This document shows, one piece after another, positions 34,595 through 43,776 of a DNA stretch of 64,000 nt; position 1 is the stretch's first letter, and each line of letters begins with the position of its first letter. This stretch comes from UBA685 sp049890215 (lineage in GTDB: Bacteria > Pseudomonadota > Alphaproteobacteria > Puniceispirillales > Puniceispirillaceae), in the NCBI GenBank assembly GCA_049890215.1, contig JBMHBX010000001.1, forward strand, positions 1 to 64,000, read 5' to 3'. The notes beneath the pieces are model-generated. The model did not search any database. It was not told the DNA's origin and saw nothing but the letters and a program-made list of their open reading frames with translations. Made by a program: the position numbers and the translations under genes.

Positions 34595-35422
34595 ATGACA
34601 GATCCTACACTTGCCGCACAATGGTTTACGTTCCCGCAGATTGATCCCATTGCCATATCTTTGGGCCCTCTGGCCATCAGATGGTATGCGCTTGCTTATA
34701 TGGCAGGGCTGATTGGTGGCTGGCAGATTTTGCGCCATATGGCACGAAAAGAGGCGATTCCTGTCTCACCACTTCAAATAGACAGTTTGCTGAATTGGGT
34801 CTTATTTGGCGTCATTCTTGGCGGGCGGCTTGGTTATGTCCTGTTTTACAAGCCTGCTACCTATGCAGCAGATCCCTTATCTGCCTTAAGGCTATGGGAG
34901 GGCGGCATGTCATTTCACGGCGGATTTTTAGGCGTGTGTGTTGCGATATATTTATTTTCCCGTCGTCATAAAGTCCCCCTTATGGCCCTGTCAGATGCGA
35001 TCGCCCTTGTGGCACCTCTTGGCCTGTTTTTTGGCAGGCTTGCTAATTTTATCAATGGTGAGCTTTATGGCCGCATTACTAACCATCCTGTTGGCATGGT
35101 CTTTCCTGCCGGCGGCCCGTCTCCCCGCCATCCCTCACAACTCTACGAAGCCGCTCTGGAAGGCCTGTTGCTTGGCGTTGTGATGATCATAATCTGGCGC
35201 CTTGGATGGCAGCGCCGCATGCATGGGATCATGGTTGCCCTGTTCTTGTGCGGCTATGGGATAGCACGATTTGTGGTTGAATTTGCAAGAGAGCCAGACA
35301 GCCATATCGGGCTTTATCAGTTTTTATCCCTGTCTCATGGCCAGCTATTGAGCCTTCCTATGATCATCATTGGACTGGCACTGGGCTATCAGCTTATCAA
35401 GACACAAAAAGCCAACAGATGA
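34595..35422 (+). CDS. lgt: Prolipoprotein diacylglyceryl transferase
   Basis: 275 residues with seven membrane segments. The Lgt signature is visible: GGRLGYVLFY near residue 71, FHGGFLG near 109, and GRLANFINGELYG near 147 containing the essential Arg and Asn. Lgt transfers diacylglycerol from phosphatidylglycerol to the lipobox cysteine of prelipoproteins, so it uses the lipid made by the PgsA pathway. First gene of a run lgt-midA-pgeF; midA starts ten bases after its stop. Confidence 0.96.
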   Translation: MTDPTLAAQWFTFPQIDPIAISLGPLAIRWYALAYMAGLIGGWQILRHMARKEAIPVSPLQIDSLLNWVLFGVILGGRLGYVLFYKPATYAADPLSALRLWEGGMSFHGGFLGVCVAIYLFSRRHKVPLMALSDAIALVAPLGLFFGRLANFINGELYGRITNHPVGMVFPAGGPSPRHPSQLYEAALEGLLLGVVMIIIWRLGWQRRMHGIMVALFLCGYGIARFVVEFAREPDSHIGLYQFLSLSHGQLLSLPMIIIGLALGYQLIKTQKANR

Positions 35423-35432
35423 GCATAGTGAC

Positions 35433-36560
35433 ATGACCATTTTAGCGGATCTTCTGCACCAACAAATTGCCTCATCCGGCCCGATATCTGTGTCAGCCTA
35501 TATGCGGCGATGCCTGATGGACCCGGATCATGGCTATTATACAACATCACCTGTCTTTGGCGCAGAAGGTGATTTTATCACCGCCCCTGAAATCTCTCAG
35601 CTATTTGGGGAAATGCTCGCCGCTTTTCAGGCCCATATCCATCAGCTTTTTGGCGCACCAGAGGATTGTATTCTGCTAGAGGCAGGTGCCGGGCGCGGCA
35701 CCTTGCTACATGATATGCACCGCGCCTATCGTCAAATTGCACCAACACTTTACCAAGCGCCCTGTTATCTTCTGGAACAAAGCCCGGCAATGCAGGCTCT
35801 GCAATCACAGGCGCTTGCGCCCAAAACACCTCAGTTCCTTCACACATGTGATGACTTGCCTCACAAACCGCTTTTTGCTGTGGCAAATGAATTTTTTGAT
35901 GCTCTTGGTGTGGACCAAATCATCTATCATAAAGGCCAGTGGCATGACAGGCTGATTACAAGCAAACAGGGCCAGTTTCAGTTTCATATAGGCCCCGCAG
36001 CACAAGATCTATCCTCCTTTACGCCCTTGCCCGCTCAGCCCTCTGAAGGTGACATCCTTGAAACCTCCCCGGACGGGCGGCAAATGATGGCGAGATTGGC
36101 AAAACACATTGCCCATTTTGGCGGCGCCTTATTGATCATTGATTATGGCAAAACAGATAACATCGGCGATAGCCTGCAAGCTGTCAGGCACCATAAGCCA
36201 ACTGATATTTTATCCTATCAGGGCGAGGCTGATATCACCCATTGGGTAGATTTTGGCGCCTTAGCACGCATTGCCTCAGAGAACCAGGCGCGGCTAATCG
36301 GCCCTGTTGCCCAGGGGCGTTTTCTGACTGACCTTGGCATAGCAAGCCGCGCAGAGGCTTTGCGCAAACAAGATGACCCGGATGGCGACAGGGCATTGCT
36401 TGCTGCAATTGACAGGCTTGTCAGCCCGGCACAAATGGGCCACGCTTTCAAAGTCAGTGTTCTGGTGCCGCAAGGTGATGGCACCCCCCCTGGATTTACA
36501 AGCCTGCAAAAACCATCGTCAGATAAACGCGAACTAAATGAAAGGCAAAATATGAGATGA
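35433..36560 (+). CDS. SAM-dependent methyltransferase, MidA/NDUFAF7 family
   Basis: About 375 residues. It starts MTILADLLHQQIASSGPISV, with the family block MDPDHGYYTTSPVFGAEGDF and TAPEISQLFGEM. SAM-binding ILLEAGAGRGTLLHDM follows near residue 78; PLFAVANEFFDALGV and LLIIDYGKTD follow later. Mitochondrial NDUFAF7 methylates an arginine of a complex I subunit during assembly; the bacterial role is likely similar but unproven. ATG 35433 is used, ten bases after lgt. Its stop overlaps the pgeF start (ATGA). Confidence 0.92.
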   Translation: MTILADLLHQQIASSGPISVSAYMRRCLMDPDHGYYTTSPVFGAEGDFITAPEISQLFGEMLAAFQAHIHQLFGAPEDCILLEAGAGRGTLLHDMHRAYRQIAPTLYQAPCYLLEQSPAMQALQSQALAPKTPQFLHTCDDLPHKPLFAVANEFFDALGVDQIIYHKGQWHDRLITSKQGQFQFHIGPAAQDLSSFTPLPAQPSEGDILETSPDGRQMMARLAKHIAHFGGALLIIDYGKTDNIGDSLQAVRHHKPTDILSYQGEADITHWVDFGALARIASENQARLIGPVAQGRFLTDLGIASRAEALRKQDDPDGDRALLAAIDRLVSPAQMGHAFKVSVLVPQGDGTPPGFTSLQKPSSDKRELNERQNMR

Positions 36561-37375
36561 CAAGCAAAGCGCCCTTTTCCATTTTGCCTCTCAAAGCGCC
36601 TTCTCACATAGATTATGGATTTTTTGGCCGCCGTGGGGGCGTCTCAACCGGCCTTTATGACAGTCTGAATTGCGGCATGGGCTCATCTGATGATAAGGGC
36701 CTTGTGATGGAAAACAGAGCCATTGCCGCCTCATCTTTGGACCTGTCTTGTGATAAAATAGCCTCTGTCTTTCAAATTCATAGCGCTGAGGTTGTGACCA
36801 TCACCTCTGCTGATCAGATCAATCACAGGCCGCGCGCTGATGGTCTTGTTACAAATATCCCGGATATAGGGCTCAGCATTCTGACAGCAGATTGCGCACC
36901 GATATTGCTGATGGACAAAAGCTCATCTGTTATAGGCGCCTGCCATGCCGGCTGGCGCGGGGCGGCGCTTGGCATCATCCAGAATACGGTAAAGGCGATG
37001 GTCTCAATCGGCGCTCATTTACCATCTATTACCGCCATCATAGGCCCGACAATTGCACATGCCTCTTATCAGGTTGGCGCTGACATGCGGGCAGAATGTC
37101 TGTCCCACGCCCCGCAGGCAAAGCGCTTTTTTACAAAAGATGATCAAAACGCCTCTCCTGACAGCGCCTTATCTGATAAATATTTATTTGATTTACCTGC
37201 TTTTGCAGGCGCAATTCTGGCTGATATGGGCGTTGGCAATTATTATGATATGGCGCATGATACCTACAGCGAATCAGAGGCCTATTTCTCGCACAGACGC
37301 GCCACTCATAAGGGCAAATCAGATACAGGTCGCCAAATCGCACTTATCTCAAGCAGACCATTTTCAAAAGGATAG
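36557..37375 (+). CDS. pgeF: Peptidoglycan editing factor PgeF (multicopper-oxidase-like, YfiH)
   Basis: 272 residues of the laccase-domain/YfiH family. The conserved copper/zinc-type ligands are in VFQIHSAEV (near 75), LTADCAPILLMD (near 113) and ACHAGWRGAALG (near 130). The N-terminal GFFGRRGGVSTGLYDSLNCG is also typical. PgeF removes wrongly incorporated amino acids from peptidoglycan precursors; members have also been assigned purine nucleoside activity. Third gene of the lgt-midA-pgeF run. Confidence 0.93.
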   Translation: MTSKAPFSILPLKAPSHIDYGFFGRRGGVSTGLYDSLNCGMGSSDDKGLVMENRAIAASSLDLSCDKIASVFQIHSAEVVTITSADQINHRPRADGLVTNIPDIGLSILTADCAPILLMDKSSSVIGACHAGWRGAALGIIQNTVKAMVSIGAHLPSITAIIGPTIAHASYQVGADMRAECLSHAPQAKRFFTKDDQNASPDSALSDKYLFDLPAFAGAILADMGVGNYYDMAHDTYSESEAYFSHRRATHKGKSDTGRQIALISSRPFSKG

Positions 37376-37379
37376 AATC

Positions 37380-37445
37380 ATGCCGCATTTGGTACTTTTC
37401 GTAGGGCTTTGTTTTCTGGGCCTGCTTGCGTCTTGCTTCATTTAG
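37380..37445 (+). CDS. Tiny hydrophobic peptide ORF (21 residues)
   Basis: MPHLVLFVGLCFLGLLASCFI, then TAG. It starts five bases after the pgeF stop and is preceded by AAAGGAT, a usable ribosome site. The peptide is almost entirely one membrane segment and ends in a lipobox-like LLASC, which would leave only three residues if processed by Lgt/Lsp. It may be a membrane micropeptide, a degenerate lipoprotein or a chance frame. I do not recognise it. Confidence 0.3.
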   Translation: MPHLVLFVGLCFLGLLASCFI

Positions 37446-37549
37446 ACAAGAAATTTTATCTGAAATGGCGCAAAAAACTTGCCCCGGCGGGCCTAGATTG
37501 TTATCCCACAACTATTCCATATGTTTGTCGCAAATATTGAGTTAGGCAC

Positions 37550-38479
37550 ATGAAGATTCTTTCTTGCAATTCCAATCGCCCTCTTGCAGAGGCGATAGCC
37601 GCCTATCTGAATATCCCGGTCACCAAGGCAGATGTCAGGCGTTTTGCTGATAACGAAATCTTTGTGGAAATTCATGAAAATGTCCGCGGCGAAGATGTCT
37701 TTGTGGTTCAGTCCACATCTTTTCCTGCCAATGATAATGTGATGGAGTTACTGGTAACACTTGATGCGTTGCGCCGGGGCTCAGCGCGCCGCATTACCGC
37801 TGTTTTGCCCTATTATGGCTATGCCCGACAGGACCGCAAATCTGGTCCTCGCACACCGATATCAGCAAAGCTGTTAGCGAATCTTATCACCACCGCAGGC
37901 GCTGATCGTGTTCTGACAATTGACCTTCACGCAGGCCAGATTCAGGGGTTCTTTGATATCCCGACTGACAATCTTTTTGCAGCGCCTGTATTCCGTGATG
38001 ATATCGCAGCAAAATATCAGGAAAAGCTGATGATTGTATCACCTGATGTTGGCGGGGTTGTGCGTGCCCGCTCTCTTGCCAACCGGCTGAATGCTGATCT
38101 GTCTATCATTGACAAAAGACGCCCTGAAGCCGGCGTATCTGAGGTGATGAATATCATTGGTGATGTGAATGATCGTCACTGTATCATGGTTGATGACATT
38201 GTTGATTCAGGCGGCACCTTATGTAACGCAGCCAAAGCCCTGATGGATGCAGGCGCTCTGTCAGTTGATGCTTATGTCACACATGGCGTCCTCTCAGGCG
38301 GGGCCGTCAGCCGTATTGTCGGAAGCCCGCTTGATTCTCTGGTCATCACAGATTCTATCGAAGCAACAGAGGCCGTAAAAGTGGCAGGAAATATCCGCCA
38401 GGTATCTATTGCGCCTTTGCTTGGTGAAGCGATTTTGCGGGTGAATCAGGAACGCTCTGTCTCAAGCCTCTTTGCCTGA
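37550..38479 (+). CDS. prs: Ribose-phosphate pyrophosphokinase
   Basis: 309 residues. It starts MKILSCNSNRPLAEAIAAYL; the family block VVQSTSFPANDNVMELL is followed by ALRRGSARRITAVLPYYGYARQD (flexible loop). The PRPP-binding loop is IMVDDIVDSGGTLCNAA near residue 213-230. It makes PRPP from ribose 5-phosphate and ATP for nucleotide, histidine and tryptophan synthesis. Monocistronic, ended by a strong terminator. Confidence 0.97.
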   Translation: MKILSCNSNRPLAEAIAAYLNIPVTKADVRRFADNEIFVEIHENVRGEDVFVVQSTSFPANDNVMELLVTLDALRRGSARRITAVLPYYGYARQDRKSGPRTPISAKLLANLITTAGADRVLTIDLHAGQIQGFFDIPTDNLFAAPVFRDDIAAKYQEKLMIVSPDVGGVVRARSLANRLNADLSIIDKRRPEAGVSEVMNIIGDVNDRHCIMVDDIVDSGGTLCNAAKALMDAGALSVDAYVTHGVLSGGAVSRIVGSPLDSLVITDSIEATEAVKVAGNIRQVSIAPLLGEAILRVNQERSVSSLFA

Positions 38480-38517
38480 CAAGCTGAACTGTCATAGGGC
38501 AGCCATATGACGTCTTT

Positions 38518-38546
38518 GGGCTTTGCTTTTGCAAGGCCCTTTTTTC
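38518..38546 (+). terminator. Intrinsic terminator after prs
   Basis: GGGCTTTGC (38518-38526) pairs with GCAAGGCCC (38531-38539) around TTTT, one G-T pair, followed by TTTTTT. Confidence 0.85.
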
Positions 38547-38580
38547 TTGTGTTATGCCCTGAAAACCGCTAGATACACAC

Positions 38581-38608
38581 CACCTGTGCACCCCTGGAGG
38601 CACAGGTG
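38581..38608 (+). promoter_or_regulatory. Stable hairpin in rplY leader
   Basis: CACCTGTGC (38581-38589) pairs perfectly with GCACAGGTG (38600-38608) around a ten-base loop. There is no T tract. It sits about 12 bases before the AGGAG of rplY, where it could influence translation or form a protein-binding leader. Confidence 0.5.
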
Positions 38609-38632
38609 ACAAGACATTTAGGAGAAATGAAT

Positions 38633-39265
38633 ATGTCAGACATTACAGTTATTAGCGCAACACAGCGCGATAGGGTCGGTAAGGGGTCCGCCCGTGCGGC
38701 ACGCCGCGCAGGGATGGTTCCTGCCGTTATTTATGGCAATAAGCAAGCAGCTCTCGGCATTGAGCTAGAAGCACGCGTTATTCGCAAAATCATCCATGAG
38801 CCAGGCATTTTCAGCCGCTTGTTGAAGGTTTCTGTCGGCGGGGAAGAGATCACAGTGATCACACGTGATATTCAATTCCATCCTGTCTCAGATGAAGCAC
38901 TTCATTTTGATTTTCTTCGTGTCAGCGAATCATCAACAATCGCTGTTGCGATCGCTGTTGAATTTATCAATGAAGATAAATGCCCGGGCCTTCGTATTGG
39001 CGGCACATTGAATGTTGTGCGACATGAAGTTGAATTAAATTGTCCTGCCAATAACATCCCTGAAAAGATCACTGTTGATCTTGAAGGCGTTAAAATTGGT
39101 GACTCAATTCACATCAGCGCCATTGAATTGCCTGAAGGTGTGACACCAACCATCACTGACAGAGACTTTACTGTTGCCACCATGCAGTCACCAGGCGGCG
39201 GCGTAAAGAACGAAGATGATGAAGCTGAAGAACAAGATGGTGAAGAAGGTGCTAGTGAGGCCTAA
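38633..39265 (+). CDS. rplY: 50S ribosomal protein L25 (Ctc form)
   Basis: 210 residues, the long Ctc-type L25. The N-terminal 5S rRNA-binding domain has RDRVGKGSARAARRAGMVPAVIYG. The C-terminal beta domain (LRIGGTLNVVRHEVELNCPA, then KIGDSIHISAIELPEGV) is followed by an acidic tail rich in Glu and Asp. AGGAG eight bases before ATG 38633 favours this start over the ATG at 38627. It is followed by pth, a conserved rplY-pth pairing. A terminator-like stem lies between them. Confidence 0.96.
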   Translation: MSDITVISATQRDRVGKGSARAARRAGMVPAVIYGNKQAALGIELEARVIRKIIHEPGIFSRLLKVSVGGEEITVITRDIQFHPVSDEALHFDFLRVSESSTIAVAIAVEFINEDKCPGLRIGGTLNVVRHEVELNCPANNIPEKITVDLEGVKIGDSIHISAIELPEGVTPTITDRDFTVATMQSPGGGVKNEDDEAEEQDGEEGASEA

Positions 39266-39301
39266 ATGGCCGCTATCTCATCAATAGCCACTTTGATTTT
39301 T

Positions 39302-39340
39302 AAGGCGTGTCTGATCTATATTGGACACGTCTTATTTTTT
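39302..39340 (+). terminator. Terminator-like stem between rplY and pth
   Basis: AAGGCGTGTC (39302-39311) pairs with GACACGTCTT (39324-39333), with one mismatch, and is followed by ATTTTTT. It would end part of the rplY transcripts; pth would then rely on read-through or its own promoter. Confidence 0.6.
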
Positions 39341-39381
39341 ACAAATCCCCGTCACAAGGGGAGGGGCAAGAGGCAGATGTC

Positions 39382-39981
39382 ATGAAGCTATTTGTTGGGC
39401 TTGGCAATCCCGGGTCAAAATACCAGCATAATCGTCATAATGTTGGCTTTATGATTCTTGATCTTCTGTGCGCTGATTACGGGTTTGAGTCCTGGAAATC
39501 AAAATCAGGCGCAAAGATTGCCTCAGGCAGAATCGGCCAAATGAAAATCATCGCTGCCAAGCCACAATCTTTCATGAATAAATCAGGTCTGCCTGTTGCA
39601 GAATTAGCAAAATTCTACAAAATCACGCCAGAAGATATCATTGTATTTCATGATGAAATTGATTTATCAGAAGGCCGCCTTCGTGTGAAACAAGGCGGTG
39701 GTCATGGCGGCCATAATGGCCTTCGTGACATAGACAGGCATATCGGCAAAGACTATTGGCGAGTGCGCATTGGCGTAGGGCGCCCCCTTGATAAACAAGA
39801 TGTTCACAAATGGGTGTTGAATGATTTTAGCCGCCATGACAAAGATAAATGGCTAACCACCATGCTTGCGGCTTTGTCATCTGAAATTGCCTATCTTTGT
39901 GATGATGACCCATCTAGCTATATGAGCCGGGTAGCATGGCGTGCGCCTGCCCTTGATGATACCGGCAACTCAACAGACTAA
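39382..39981 (+). CDS. pth: Peptidyl-tRNA hydrolase
   Basis: 199 residues. It starts MKLFVGLGNPGSKYQHNRHNVGF, where the catalytic His20 follows Arg. The later blocks KPQSFMNKSG, VFHDEIDL and GGGHGGHNGLRDI are all intact. Pth frees tRNA from peptidyl-tRNA that falls off ribosomes. ATG 39382 matches the family; the longer frame to 39307 runs through the terminator. ychF follows after 12 bases. Confidence 0.97.
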   Translation: MKLFVGLGNPGSKYQHNRHNVGFMILDLLCADYGFESWKSKSGAKIASGRIGQMKIIAAKPQSFMNKSGLPVAELAKFYKITPEDIIVFHDEIDLSEGRLRVKQGGGHGGHNGLRDIDRHIGKDYWRVRIGVGRPLDKQDVHKWVLNDFSRHDKDKWLTTMLAALSSEIAYLCDDDPSSYMSRVAWRAPALDDTGNSTD

Positions 39982-39993
39982 GGAGCAAAATTT

Positions 39994-41094
39994 ATGGGAT
40001 TTAATTGTGGCATTGTTGGCTTACCAAATGTTGGCAAATCAACATTATTTAACGCGCTGACACGCACCGCCGCCGCAGAGGCTGCCAATTATCCTTTTTG
40101 TACGATTGAGCCAAATACAGGGCGTGTATCTGTGCCTGATCCGCGCCTTGAGTCTCTGGCAGCGCTTGCACAATCTGCCAATGTGATCCCCACGCAATTG
40201 GAATTTGTGGATATTGCTGGCCTTGTCAGGGGCGCTGCCAAAGGCGAAGGTCTTGGCAACCAGTTCCTTGCCAATATTCGCGAGGTTGATGCCATAGCGC
40301 ATATGCTGCGCTGTTTCGAAGATGAAGACATCACCCATGTTGAAGGCACAATTGACCCTGTCAGAGATGCCGAGACAGTCGAAACAGAATTAATGCTTGC
40401 CGATCTTGAAAGCCTTGAAAAGCGCATGGTGGGCCTTACCAAAAAAGTGCGCGGCGGCGATAAACAAGCAGCCTTTGATCTTGCGCTTATGGAAAAGCTT
40501 GTGCCCCATTTGGCAGATGGTCATATGGCACGCTCTATTACCACATTGACACAGGATGAACAGGCCCGCCTGCCGCAATTACAGCTTTTGACCTCAAAGC
40601 CTATTTTATATGTTTGTAATGTTGGCGAAGATGAGATTGCTACCGGCAATGACTATACCAAAGCAGTGGCAGAACGCGCAGAGGCAATTGGCGCAAGCCA
40701 TGTGGTGATATCCGCCGCGATTGAGGCTGAAATCTCATCTCTTGATGAGGCAGATGCCTCAGAATTCCTGGCAGATCTTGGCCTGACAGAATCAGGGCTG
40801 GATCGCATGATAAGAGCAGGTTACGGCTTGTTGAATTTGCTAACATTCTTCACAGTCGGCCCCAAAGAAGCGCGCGCATGGACTGTCAGGCAGGGCGCCT
40901 CTGCCCCGGAAGCAGCCGGTGTTATCCATACAGATTTTCAGCGCGGCTTTATCAGGGCTGAGACCATTGCTTATGATGATTATATTGCCTGCCAGGGCGA
41001 AAGCGGCGCGAAAGATGCCGGCAAATTGCGCATTGAAGGATCTGAATATCCTGTCAAAGATGGCGATGTTTTCCATTTCCGCTTTAATGTCTGA
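39994..41094 (+). CDS. ychF: Redox-regulated ATPase YchF (Obg-like)
   Basis: 366 residues. P-loop GLPNVGKSTLFNAL at residues 8-21, then DIAGLVRGAAKGEGLGNQFLA for switch II. A coiled-coil insert covers residues about 130-175. The C-terminal TGS domain includes FFTVGPKEARAWTV and the ending VKDGDVFHFRFNV. YchF prefers ATP over GTP and binds ribosomes. It follows pth by 12 bases and its transcript ends at a strong bidirectional terminator. Confidence 0.97.
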   Translation: MGFNCGIVGLPNVGKSTLFNALTRTAAAEAANYPFCTIEPNTGRVSVPDPRLESLAALAQSANVIPTQLEFVDIAGLVRGAAKGEGLGNQFLANIREVDAIAHMLRCFEDEDITHVEGTIDPVRDAETVETELMLADLESLEKRMVGLTKKVRGGDKQAAFDLALMEKLVPHLADGHMARSITTLTQDEQARLPQLQLLTSKPILYVCNVGEDEIATGNDYTKAVAERAEAIGASHVVISAAIEAEISSLDEADASEFLADLGLTESGLDRMIRAGYGLLNLLTFFTVGPKEARAWTVRQGASAPEAAGVIHTDFQRGFIRAETIAYDDYIACQGESGAKDAGKLRIEGSEYPVKDGDVFHFRFNV

Positions 41095-41112
41095 TAAAAT
41101 ATATAAGAACAT

Positions 41113-41147
41113 AAAAAAGGCCTCATAACTCTATGAGGCCTTTTTTT
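41113..41147. terminator. Bidirectional terminator between ychF and petC
   Basis: AAAAAAGGCCTCAT (41113-41126) and ATGAGGCCTTTTTTT (41133-41147) form a long perfect stem with T tracts on both strands, serving the convergent ychF and petABC transcripts. Confidence 0.9.
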
Positions 41148-41174
41148 ATGTAAGATTTATCGTTGGATATCTTG

Positions 41175-41939
41175 TTATGCTTTTGCCTTTTTCACATCAG
41201 CCCAGATAAAGCGCATAGCGAAATAGGATAAGATCGACATCACAATCAGGAAGAATAAAGAGGCAACACCAATGCGCTTGCGCTCTTCTAACTCAGGCTC
41301 AGCGGCCCATGCCAAAAAGGCAGTCACGTCTTTGGCATGCTCTTCGATAGTCGCATCATGCCCGTCAGCATATTCGACATCTTCACCATAAAGAGGCTGT
41401 GGCATTGCAATCATATTGCCGCCATAAGCATCATTATAATACATACCTTCCGGCACAACCACCTCTGAAGGAGCATCTACATACCCAACCATCAGGCTGT
41501 ATAGATAATCAGCCCCATTTGGGCGTGCTTTGACCATCAGAGATAAATCTGGTGGATAAGCCCCGCCATTTGCAGCTCTGGCAGCTTCCTCATTCGGATA
41601 AGGAGCTGGAAAGCGATCAGCTGGCACGCCGGGGCGTGTAAACATCTCACCTTCATCATTTGGCCCGTCTTCGATATCATATTGCGCGGCAATCGCTTTG
41701 ATCTCAGCTTCATTATAGCCTAGATCAGCCAAATTGCGGAATGCGATATATTCAAGCGAATGGCACCCGGCACACACTTCTGTATAGACCTGAAAGCCAC
41801 GCTGCAAAGAGCTTTGGTCAAATGTCCCAAAAGGCCCATTAAAGCTCCAGTCAACATGTTGCAGATTGGCGCTGCCCCCGGCGGCCAATGCTGGTGCGCT
41901 GAATAACACAGCGGTTAAACTCAAAAGTAAGCGGCGCAT
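41175..41939 (-). CDS. petC: Cytochrome c1 of the bc1 complex
   Basis: 254 residues. Signal peptide MRRLLLSLTAVLFSAPALAA (cleavage near 20). The heme c motif CAGCH has Cys56, Cys59 and His60. A C-terminal membrane anchor (IGVASLFFLIVMSILSYFAM) is followed by a short basic tail. It passes electrons from the Rieske protein to soluble or membrane cytochrome c. Its ATG overlaps the petB stop by one base (TAATG); AAAGGAG lies inside the petB end. Last gene of the petA-petB-petC operon. Confidence 0.97.
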   Translation of the reverse strand: MRRLLLSLTAVLFSAPALAAGGSANLQHVDWSFNGPFGTFDQSSLQRGFQVYTEVCAGCHSLEYIAFRNLADLGYNEAEIKAIAAQYDIEDGPNDEGEMFTRPGVPADRFPAPYPNEEAARAANGGAYPPDLSLMVKARPNGADYLYSLMVGYVDAPSEVVVPEGMYYNDAYGGNMIAMPQPLYGEDVEYADGHDATIEEHAKDVTAFLAWAAEPELEERKRIGVASLFFLIVMSILSYFAMRFIWADVKKAKA

Positions 41940-43195
41940 TATGCTTTCTCCTTTGGCGCTGCTGCAGCACCTGCCATGGCGCTGCCCCCACCTAGCACAG
42001 GGGACGATATAGATTGTGGCAATGGTCTCGGCGTTTCAATCACCGACAACACTGGCAAGATGATAAGGAAATGTGCGAAATACCAGATAGTCGCAATGCG
42101 GCTTGCAAGCACATAAATGCCTTCTGCCGGTTGCCCGCCCAAATAGCCTAGCAAGATACAATCAGCAAAGAAAATCCAGAAGAAAATCTTAAAGATAGGA
42201 CGGAATTTCGCAGACCGCACAGGTGATCTGTCAAGCCATGGCAACACGAACAAAATCGCAATCGCACCAAACATGGCAATCACACCGCCAAGCTTATCAG
42301 GCACAGCGCGCAAAATCGCATAAAATGGCAGGAAGTACCATTCAGGCACAATATGCGCAGGCGTCTGAAGCGGGTTAGCCGGAATGTAATTATCAGGATG
42401 CCCCATCGCGTTCGGGAAGAAGAAAATCGCAGCGGCGAACAATGTTAAGAACACAGATACACCAAAGAAATCCTTAATCGTATAATAAGGATGGAACGGA
42501 ATAGAATCCTGTGGCCCGTTCATATCAATCCCAAGCGGGTTATTTGACCCAAATTTATGCAATGCAACAATATGCAAAATCACCACACCTGCAATCACAA
42601 ATGGCATCAGATAATGAAGCGCGAAAAAGCGGTTCAATGTTGGGTTATCAACCGAAAAACCACCCCACAAAAATGTCACAAGCGTATCACCAACAAATGG
42701 CACGGCAGAGAACAAATTCGTGATAACAGTCGCCCCCCAGAATGACATCTGACCCCATGGGAGCACATAGCCCATAAAAGCAGTTGCCATCATCAATAAA
42801 AAGATAACAACCCCAAGCATCCACAATAATTCACGAGGTGCTTTATATGAGCCGTAATAAAGACCACGGAACATATGAATAAAGACCACAATGAAAAAGA
42901 AGCTTGCGCCATTCATATGGATATAGCGGATAAGCCAGCCATGGTTCACATCACGCATGATACGTTCCACAGAATCAAACGCATAATCAACATGCGCTGT
43001 ATAGCTCATGGCAAGCGCGATACCTGTGACGATCATAATGACCAGACACAAACCTGCCAGTGACCCGAAATTCCAGAAATAGTTAAGGTTACGCGGTGTT
43101 GGGTAATCATTTAATGTATGATCCAACATGCTAAAGACAGGCAATCTGTGATCGACCCATCTGACAACCGGATTTTTGAACTGCTTTTGAGACAT
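41939..43195 (-). CDS. petB: Cytochrome b of the bc1 complex
   Basis: 418 residues with eight membrane helices. Heme-ligand regions are NHGWLIRYIHMNGASFFFI and, later, LHYLMPFVIAGVVILHIVALHKFG. The quinol-oxidation loop carries PEWYFLPFYAILRAVPDK. The C-terminal tail is short and Ala-rich. It houses the quinol-oxidising and quinone-reducing sites and both b hemes. Strong AGGAG before ATG. Middle gene of the operon. Confidence 0.98.
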   Translation of the reverse strand: MSQKQFKNPVVRWVDHRLPVFSMLDHTLNDYPTPRNLNYFWNFGSLAGLCLVIMIVTGIALAMSYTAHVDYAFDSVERIMRDVNHGWLIRYIHMNGASFFFIVVFIHMFRGLYYGSYKAPRELLWMLGVVIFLLMMATAFMGYVLPWGQMSFWGATVITNLFSAVPFVGDTLVTFLWGGFSVDNPTLNRFFALHYLMPFVIAGVVILHIVALHKFGSNNPLGIDMNGPQDSIPFHPYYTIKDFFGVSVFLTLFAAAIFFFPNAMGHPDNYIPANPLQTPAHIVPEWYFLPFYAILRAVPDKLGGVIAMFGAIAILFVLPWLDRSPVRSAKFRPIFKIFFWIFFADCILLGYLGGQPAEGIYVLASRIATIWYFAHFLIILPVLSVIETPRPLPQSISSPVLGGGSAMAGAAAAPKEKA

Positions 43196-43221
43196 GCCTA
43201 AACTCCTATATCCCGCACCAA

Positions 43222-43776
43222 CTAGCCGATCTTCACAACTTGATCAGAGACAAAACTGTATGGGGGAATTTCAAGATTCAAAGGGGCCGGTCCTTTGCGG
43301 ATACGGCCAGAGGTATCATAATGCGAACCATGGCACGGACAGAACCAGCCATCATATTCACCTTTGACCTCACCCACTTTCTGGCCAAGAGGCACACAAC
43401 CAAGATGCGTACACACACCTAGCAACACAAGGTATTCAGGTTTGACTGTCCGCTCAACATCTGTTTGCGGGTCACGCAAATCATCAATTGCCACCTCATC
43501 AGCGCGGCTGATTTCATCAGCGGTACGATGACGGATAAAGACAGGCTTACCACGCCATTTCAGCGTGATTGACTGACCTTCTTCGATCTTTGATACATCG
43601 ACCTCAATGCTTGCCAGCGCCAATGTATCTGCTGCCGGATTCATCTGATCGACAAGTGGCCATGCCACAGCGCCCGCACCAATAGCACCCATTGCATAGG
43701 TTGCCACAACGATAAAGTCACGGCGTGACTTTGACGGCACGGCCTCATTTGTTGGTTGTGAACTGGTTTTTGCCAT
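43222..43776 (-). CDS. petA: Rieske iron-sulfur protein of the bc1 complex
   Basis: 184 residues. An N-terminal Tat-type anchor (SRRDFIVVATYAMGAIGAGA, residues 17-36) stays as the membrane helix. [2Fe-2S] ligands are Cys122 and His124 (CTHLGC), and Cys146 and His149 (CPCHGSHYD). Cys127 and Cys148 form the conserved disulfide. It carries electrons from quinol to cytochrome c1. GAGGGG precedes the ATG. First gene of petABC. Confidence 0.97.
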   Translation of the reverse strand: MAKTSSQPTNEAVPSKSRRDFIVVATYAMGAIGAGAVAWPLVDQMNPAADTLALASIEVDVSKIEEGQSITLKWRGKPVFIRHRTADEISRADEVAIDDLRDPQTDVERTVKPEYLVLLGVCTHLGCVPLGQKVGEVKGEYDGWFCPCHGSHYDTSGRIRKGPAPLNLEIPPYSFVSDQVVKIG

